From Gemmatimonadota bacterium (GTDB taxonomy: Bacteria; Gemmatimonadota; Gemmatimonadetes; Gemmatimonadales; GWC2-71-9), in NCBI GenBank assembly GCA_003221825.1, contig QHUE01000198.1:1-10201 (forward strand): 10,201 nucleotides of DNA. The letters run 5' to 3'. The stretch's first letter is position 1. Every line of letters starts with the position of its first letter. A program made the translations under genes and the position numbers. Below the pieces are notes generated by a model that was given only the letters and a program-made list of their open reading frames with translations, was not told the DNA's origin and did not search any database. Below are positions 6,097 to 10,201 of the stretch, piece by piece.

Positions 6097-6822
6097 TCGG
6101 GAAGTCACGCGGGGTGGTACGCGTCGCCGGGTGGCAGCAGCGGCGGCGACGGCAGCTCGGCACGGCCGTGGAACCTGCAAACCGCACTGAACGGGGGCGG
6201 CGGCAAGGTGCAACCGGGTGACACGGTCTGGCTACGCGGCGGCACCTATTCCGGCACATTCAGCGGTAATCTCAACGGCACTGCCGCGGCGTGGATCGTC
6301 GTGCGGCAGTATCCAGGGGAGCGCGCCACCCTCGACGGCGGGACGGATCCGAACGACGTGCTGACCGTCAATGGCTCGTACACGATGTACTGGGGTTTCG
6401 AGCTCATGGAGTCAGGCACGCAGCGCTTTGGTACCGCGGGGACTGGTACGGGGCTCCGCGGGGACGGCGTCTATGTCAACGGCGCGTCGAACATCAAGTT
6501 GATCAACTTGATCATCCATGACACTGGGCATGGGACGTACACCGAAAACACCGCCCACAAAGAACCTCATATTCGACGGGAACGTCGCGTTCAACAACGG
6601 GACGCCGTCGGATTTCGACAACCCCAACATGCAGTTGGGCGGCAGCACGATCGCGGACAACGACACGGTCACGAACAACATGGCGTACTTCTCGCCCGGC
6701 GTGTCGGCCTCCAACGGCAACGTCCGCATCGGATACAGCTCGACGGCGAATGGTACGGCGGTGTTCCGCAACAACTACGTGGTCGGGGGTACCCAGACGC
6801 TCGACGTCGGATACTGGAGTAG
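5377..6822 (+). CDS. Middle fragment: BIG2 repeats 3-5 and start of beta-helix, between the two frameshifts
   Basis: In this frame the protein resumes at VGATAQLSATTQDSAGN from 5377, completing BIG2 repeat 3, then repeats 4 and 5. A linker (SPGGSSGGDGSS) leads into RPWNLQTALNGGGGKVQPGDTVWLRGGTYSG, the typical opening of secreted right-handed beta-helix proteins. It continues through ATLDGG and NIKLINLIIHDTGHGTYTEN. After about 6560 the frame encodes basic, low-quality sequence (HIRRERRVQQRD) until a stop at 6822, so genuine coding in this frame ends near 6541-6566. There is no start with a ribosome-binding site; the earliest GTG (5473) has none and would begin inside a domain. This segment is therefore not an independent gene. 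Confidence 0.65.
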   Translation, partial: VGATAQLSATTQDSAGNVLTGRVITWSINAPTVATVSAAGLVSAVSAGSAVITATSEGKSGTALLTVTVVPVATVTVAPATKTLGIGATVQLTTTTKDSAGNVLTGRSIAWSSSAPAVATVSASGLVSAVAVGTATITATSEGKSGTAAITVTVVPVASVTVTPALASVNVGSTLQLTAVTKDSAGNVLTGRVLTWSSSATGTATVSASGLVAGVAAGSAIITATSEAKSGTSAITVQTTSGSHAGWYASPGGSSGGDGSSARPWNLQTALNGGGGKVQPGDTVWLRGGTYSGTFSGNLNGTAAAWIVVRQYPGERATLDGGTDPNDVLTVNGSYTMYWGFELMESGTQRFGTAGTGTGLRGDGVYVNGASNIKLINLIIHDTGHGTYTENTAHKEPHIRRERRVQQRDAVGFRQPQHAVGRQHDRGQRHGHEQHGVLLARRVGLQRQRPHRIQLDGEWYGGVPQQLRGRGYPDARRRILE

Positions 6823-7342
6823 CCTGACCGTGCAGGGGAACACGATCGTCGGACCCTCAAAGCTGGTCACACAGCACGACGGGAACTCGTCGACCACGCA
6901 GCGGTGGTCGGGCGACATGCACTATCGCGATCCGAACGCGACGGCGTGGCAGCTCGGCAGCTCGAGCTTCACGTTCAGCAACTGGGAGTCGCGGTCGGGA
7001 GCAACCGATCAGGCGTCGGCGACGATGCCGAGCGCGCCGCAGGTGTTCGTGCGGCCGAACCGCTATGAGGCGGGCCGTGCCATGGTCGTGGTCTATAACT
7101 GGACGCTGCAAGGGTCCGTGCCCGTCGATCTGTCCGGCATCGTCGCGGTGGGGAACCGCTACGCGGTGCGCAACGTCCAGGACATCTTCGGTACGCCGGT
7201 CGCGAGCGGAACGTACGGGGGTGGTACGATCACCGTTCCGATGAATGGGGTCACGCCGCCTCAGCCAATCGGCGGCGCGTTCAAGACGTTGATCAAGACG
7301 GGCCCGAACTTCGACGTGTTCATCGTTACGAGCGCGCCGTAA
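6566..7342 (+). CDS. C-terminal fragment: right-handed beta-helix domain after second frameshift
   Basis: About 258 residues from NLIFDGNVAFNNG to FDVFIVTSAP-stop. The repeated N-rich turns (NLIFDGNVAFNNG, STIADNDTVTNNMAYFS, AVFRNNYVVGG, LTVQGNTIVG) are successive coils of a parallel beta-helix. A smaller C-terminal region follows (QVFVRPNRYEAGRAMVVVYNW, VDLSGIVAVGNRYAVRNVQD, GTITVPMNG), resembling the beta-sandwich tail seen on such proteins. No catalytic residues can be assigned, so enzyme versus binding function is open. The open frame reaches back to 6518, but that stretch lacks a ribosome-binding site and overlaps the middle fragment. The gene ends 35 bp before the hairpin at 7377. Confidence 0.65.
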   Translation, partial: LIFDGNVAFNNGTPSDFDNPNMQLGGSTIADNDTVTNNMAYFSPGVSASNGNVRIGYSSTANGTAVFRNNYVVGGTQTLDVGYWSSLTVQGNTIVGPSKLVTQHDGNSSTTQRWSGDMHYRDPNATAWQLGSSSFTFSNWESRSGATDQASATMPSAPQVFVRPNRYEAGRAMVVVYNWTLQGSVPVDLSGIVAVGNRYAVRNVQDIFGTPVASGTYGGGTITVPMNGVTPPQPIGGAFKTLIKTGPNFDVFIVTSAP

Positions 7343-7345
7343 TTG

Positions 7346-7376
7346 GGGGCTCGGGAGTAGGGGCTCGGGAATAGGG
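7346..7376 (+). repeat. Intergenic 4x heptamer tract
   Basis: GGGGCTC, GGGAGTA, GGGGCTC, GGGAATA, then GGG: again exactly four heptamers, here as two near-copies of a 14-mer. It starts 3 bp after the lipoprotein stop. Five G-tracts fit a G-quadruplex pattern on the + strand. It belongs to the same repeat class as the tracts in cca and rarA. Confidence 0.8.
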
Positions 7377-7413
7377 CAACGTCCCGGTCGCGGATTTCGC
7401 GGCCGGGACGTTG
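7377..7413. terminator. Hairpin between convergent genes, probable bidirectional terminator
   Basis: CAACGTCCCGG (7377-7387) pairs perfectly with CCGGGACGTTG (7403-7413). The stem continues through CGCG/CGCG around the loop GATTT. It lies between the stops of two convergent genes (7342 and 7427), the expected place for a shared terminator. No T run follows on either strand, so it may rely on stem strength, on Rho, or serve as 3'-end protection. Confidence 0.7.
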
Positions 7414-7426
7414 GCGTTGGGGACGG

Positions 7427-10201
7427 CTAGTGGCAGTTGCCCGACCCGTGATCCGTGAAGGTGTAGCCCGGAGCGGGGATGAAGTCCCAGATGTAGCTGT
7501 CGGGCCCGAGTGTCAGTTTCAACACGCCGAAGGCGTCTGACACCGCTTCCGTATTGGGCGCGATGGATGTCGGCATGCCGGTCGCGTAGCCGCCGGTCCC
7601 GGCGTTGAACTCGCGGATCCCGCGGGCCGGATCCAGATTCGCGCCCGGGTCTTGCTGTGCGAAGCGCTCATAATCGTACTGCTGCCCGTTCAGGACGATA
7701 TCGGCGCCCGCCGCGTAGAGATCGTTCCAAATCGCCAGCACACCCGACGCGCTGTGCCAGCTCGGGTCGTCCGACGAGAAGAACAGCGGATAGTGGAACA
7801 TGGCGATGACGCATGGCTTGGTGTTCGCCGCCAGGTCCGCCTTGAGCCACTGTTCCTCGACCGACCCGGCGCCGCTGTTGACCGACGCCGTGTTGTTGAG
7901 CACGATCACGTGCCAGTACGGCCCCAGGTCAAAGCTGTAGTAGTACTTGGCCGAGTCGCCCACGGTCGGTTTGAAGTAGTTGTAGAAGGCGCTCGCACCG
8001 GCGACGTCGTACTCGTGGTTGCCCACGACCGCACGGGTCCGTGCTTTGTGGCGGCCCCAAGTCGGCGTATAGCAGTTCGTATAGTTCGCCGCGCTGCCGC
8101 TCGGGTTGACGTTGTCGCCGAGCGCGAAGACGCTCCCCGGCAGGCCGTCCAGGATCTGGGCCGTCGCTTCGTCCTCGTCGGTGCCGCACGAAGCGATGTT
8201 GCTCGCTCCAGAGAAGACCTGTACCGTCGCCGGGTCGAGGACCTTCACCACGATGTCGTCCGAGCCCACGCCGCCGTCCTTGTCGGTCACCGTAATCCGC
8301 GCCGTGTATCGGCCGGGGGCGGGGTACTGGTGGCTCGCGGTGATGCCATTCGCCTGCGTGTTCGTGGTGCCAGCGTCAGTCGCGCCGTCTCCCCAGGTGA
8401 TCGTGTAGGCCCACGGGTAGTCGGTCGCCCCCGGATCGGAGAACGTCGCCTGCATGGTCAACGGCGTACCGCCGACCACGGACTGATCGGGACCGGCGTT
8501 CACCGTCGGCGCCACGTTGGCGATGCTGACACTGGTCGAAGCGGGTGCGCCGGTCAGACCCTTGGAGTCGGTGACCCGCAAAGTCACCACGTATTGTCCT
8601 TCGGCCGGGTATGTATGGGTCACGGTGGCGGTATTGGCCGTGGTGCCATCGCCGAGGTCCCACGCGTAGGTGAGCGGCGTGTTGGCGTCCGGGTCTCGGG
8701 ACTGGGTGCCATCGAGCAGGACCGTGCCTTCCGAGTAGTACGGCCCGCCCGGGTTTGCGACCGGCGCCTGGTTCTGTACCGGTGTCCCCGAATGGCAGAG
8801 CGCGTTGCCCTGGTCGCTGAACGTTCCGCCGGCAACCGGCACGAACTGCCAATCGTAGCTCGTCGGCCACAGGGTCAGTTTGATGACGCCGTAGTTGACG
8901 TTGCTGCGCAATTCGCTGTTCGCGATCGGATTGCCCGGCCAGCTGTACAACGAATTTCCCCCGGTGCCGACCACGAATTCCCGGATGCCGTTCACGTTAT
9001 CGAGCGCCACGGTCGGGGTTTGCGGGGCGAAGCGCTCGTAATCGTGGTCGTGGCCATTGAGGACGACGTCCGCACCGTAATCGTAGAGCGCTTGCCAGAT
9101 GGGTTGCGTCGCCACATTGCTGCCGTTCCCACCGGAGCTGAAGCGCGGTTCATGCCAATACGCCAGCGTGCAGGTCGTGGGGTGGCTCGCCAAGTCCGTG
9201 CGCAGCCACTGCTCCTGCGCCGACCCGGCGGCCATGCTGACGTAGTTGTTGATCACCACGACGTGCCAGGCGCCCAGGTCGTAGCTGTAATAGCCCTTCG
9301 TGGGGTCACCCGCGACAGCCCCGAAGTACTGGTAATAGCCCGGCGCCCCGGCAGCCGAGCCGAAGTTGTACTCGTGGTTCCCAGGCGCCGGCTTCGTGCG
9401 CGCCTTGTGCCGGCCCCACGACGGATCGTAGCAAGTCATGAACTGTGTGAACGAGCCGTCCGGGTAGGCCATGTCGCCGAATGTCACCACGGTGCCGGCG
9501 ATGTTGTCGAGCACTCGCGCCGTTGCTTCCTGGCTGGCTCGCGAACAATCCGCGATGTCGCCCGCGCCCGCGATGACCGGCGGACCCGAGGCAGCTTGCA
9601 CGGTGATCGTCGCCGAACCGGCGATTCCTTCACTCGTCGCCGAGATGCTTGCCGAGCCGGCCGCGACGCCAACGACGAACCCGTTGCTATTCACCGCGGC
9701 GATCGCCGGCGCGCTACTCGACCACGTCACGCTGCGTCCGCTCAGCGGGTTTCCGGCAGCATCCTTGGGCGTGGCGGTCAGCTGCACGGTCCCATTCACC
9801 TGGATTGTCGCAGCCGGGGGTGAGACGTCCACCGACGCCACAGCTACGACTGTGGAAACCGTGATCGACGCTGAGCCACTCTGGCCTTCGCTTGTGGCGA
9901 TGATGGTGACGGGGCCGCCCGCGGCATGGCCGGTGACGAGGCCGCTCGTGCTGACGCTGGCGACGCTGGCGTCATTCGTCGACCACGTCACCGTGCGGCC
10001 GGTGAGCGGATGGCCGTTCGCGTCTTGCGGCGTCGCGGTGAGCTGCACAGTGCCGCCTACCGCGATGGTCGCTGTCGGCGGCGACACGGCGACCGAGGCC
10101 ACCGGAACGGGAATCACGGTCACGCTGGCGCTGCCGCTCTTCCCCTCGCTCGTCGCCGTAATCGTGACTGGTCCGCCGGCGGCCTTCCCAGTGACCAGCC
10201 C
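7427..10201 (-). CDS. Secreted BIG2 / metallophosphoesterase / PKD / degenerate metallophosphoesterase protein, N-terminus beyond window
   Basis: The last 924 codons of a larger exported protein. The frame is open to base 10201 and begins inside a BIG2 repeat, so GTG 10123 is internal. Order of domains (plus-strand positions): end of one BIG2, two complete BIG2 (about 10120-9590), calcineurin-like metallophosphoesterase 1 (about 9583-8792), two PKD domains (about 8776-8525 with WDLGDG, and 8512-8240), and metallophosphoesterase 2 (about 8230-7430). Domain 1 has a full metal site: GAGDIADC, FGDMAYPDG, GNHEY, YWHEPRF, LNGHDHDYERF. Domain 2 keeps GDNVNPSG, GNHEY and MFHYP but reads GASNIASC and LNGQQYDYERF, so it has probably lost activity. 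The first domain is expected to hydrolyse phosphomonoesters or diesters outside the cytoplasm (inference from family); the substrate is unknown. The signal sequence and promoter are not visible. Confidence 0.9.
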   Translation of the reverse strand, partial: GLVTGKAAGGPVTITATSEGKSGSASVTVIPVPVASVAVSPPTATIAVGGTVQLTATPQDANGHPLTGRTVTWSTNDASVASVSTSGLVTGHAAGGPVTIIATSEGQSGSASITVSTVVAVASVDVSPPAATIQVNGTVQLTATPKDAAGNPLSGRSVTWSSSAPAIAAVNSNGFVVGVAAGSASISATSEGIAGSATITVQAASGPPVIAGAGDIADCSRASQEATARVLDNIAGTVVTFGDMAYPDGSFTQFMTCYDPSWGRHKARTKPAPGNHEYNFGSAAGAPGYYQYFGAVAGDPTKGYYSYDLGAWHVVVINNYVSMAAGSAQEQWLRTDLASHPTTCTLAYWHEPRFSSGGNGSNVATQPIWQALYDYGADVVLNGHDHDYERFAPQTPTVALDNVNGIREFVVGTGGNSLYSWPGNPIANSELRSNVNYGVIKLTLWPTSYDWQFVPVAGGTFSDQGNALCHSGTPVQNQAPVANPGGPYYSEGTVLLDGTQSRDPDANTPLTYAWDLGDGTTANTATVTHTYPAEGQYVVTLRVTDSKGLTGAPASTSVSIANVAPTVNAGPDQSVVGGTPLTMQATFSDPGATDYPWAYTITWGDGATDAGTTNTQANGITASHQYPAPGRYTARITVTDKDGGVGSDDIVVKVLDPATVQVFSGASNIASCGTDEDEATAQILDGLPGSVFALGDNVNPSGSAANYTNCYTPTWGRHKARTRAVVGNHEYDVAGASAFYNYFKPTVGDSAKYYYSFDLGPYWHVIVLNNTASVNSGAGSVEEQWLKADLAANTKPCVIAMFHYPLFFSSDDPSWHSASGVLAIWNDLYAAGADIVLNGQQYDYERFAQQDPGANLDPARGIREFNAGTGGYATGMPTSIAPNTEAVSDAFGVLKLTLGPDSYIWDFIPAPGYTFTDHGSGNCH

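Larger units (their letters stand above)
4226..7342 (+). pseudogene. Frameshifted surface lipoprotein: Ig-like modules, five BIG2 repeats, right-handed beta-helix
   Basis: Read as one gene with two frame corrections, this encodes a protein of about 1,035 residues. Order: lipoprotein signal peptide, two divergent Ig-like modules, five 85-residue BIG2 repeats, a Gly/Ser-rich linker, and a C-terminal right-handed parallel beta-helix of the kind found in polysaccharide-binding or polysaccharide-cleaving proteins. The first break lies between 5368 and 5377, where BIG2 repeat 3 is 263 bp instead of 255. The second lies near 6541-6566. On each side of both breaks the protein continues the expected fold without loss, so the breaks look recent or artefactual. 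It is the gene directly downstream of the tandem riboswitches and probably the only one they control, since a convergent gene follows. Whether it is a true pseudogene, a recoded or phase-variable gene, or a sequencing artefact cannot be decided here. Confidence 0.75.

Noticed and set aside
7652..9823. 723-aa open frame on the + strand
   Set aside because: It is antisense to the metallophosphoesterase/PKD gene, whose motifs are unmistakable. Its own translation is Arg/Val-rich with no domain, a common shadow in GC-rich DNA.

Overview
This 10.2 kb window is GC-rich bacterial DNA with tightly packed genes and frequent GTG starts. It probably comes from a soil or aquatic phylum rich in large Ig-like surface proteins. 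Gemmatimonadota is my best guess, with Acidobacteriota or a deltaproteobacterial-type lineage as alternatives. No rRNA gene or other marker settles this, so the taxon is inference.

Left part (1-3791, + strand): four overlapping genes form a housekeeping operon. They are the 3' part of an SDR oxidoreductase, a CCA-adding-type tRNA nucleotidyltransferase (cca), a ZIP-family metal transporter, and the AAA+ replication-recovery ATPase RarA. Junction overlaps are 4, 8 and 4 bp, so translational coupling is likely. cca and rarA each carry a facing pair of G-rich/C-rich tracts made of exactly four degenerate GGGANNN-type heptamers. A fifth tract lies between genes at about 7346.

Middle (3792-4225): a regulatory region with two tandem class I GEMM riboswitch aptamers. 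Each is 90 nt, they sit 170 bp apart, and they differ at about 7 positions. Both have A where canonical c-di-GMP aptamers have G at the ligand-contacting position 20 (Vc2 numbering), the hallmark of the cGAMP-sensing subgroup. Each aptamer's 3' strand is also the 5' arm of a downstream hairpin. Only the second hairpin is followed by a T run, making it a proper intrinsic terminator. The layout predicts a ligand-ON switch.

Right of the switch (4226-7342, + strand): the controlled gene encodes a putative lipoprotein with two divergent Ig-like modules, five BIG2 repeats of exactly 255 bp (85 codons), and a C-terminal right-handed beta-helix domain. It is interrupted by two frameshifts: an apparent 8-bp insertion in BIG2 repeat 3, and a 1-nt-type shift near 6541-6566. 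It is either a pseudogene, a phase-variable or recoded gene, or an assembly with indel errors.

Right end (7427-10201, - strand): a convergent gene, cut by the window edge, encodes another secreted multidomain protein: BIG2 repeats, metallophosphoesterase, two PKD domains, then a second metallophosphoesterase that has lost key metal ligands. The two surface-protein genes meet tail to tail around a strong hairpin at 7377-7413.

Taken together, the right two thirds looks like a cell-surface module with one gene under cyclic-dinucleotide riboswitch control, next to an unrelated housekeeping operon.
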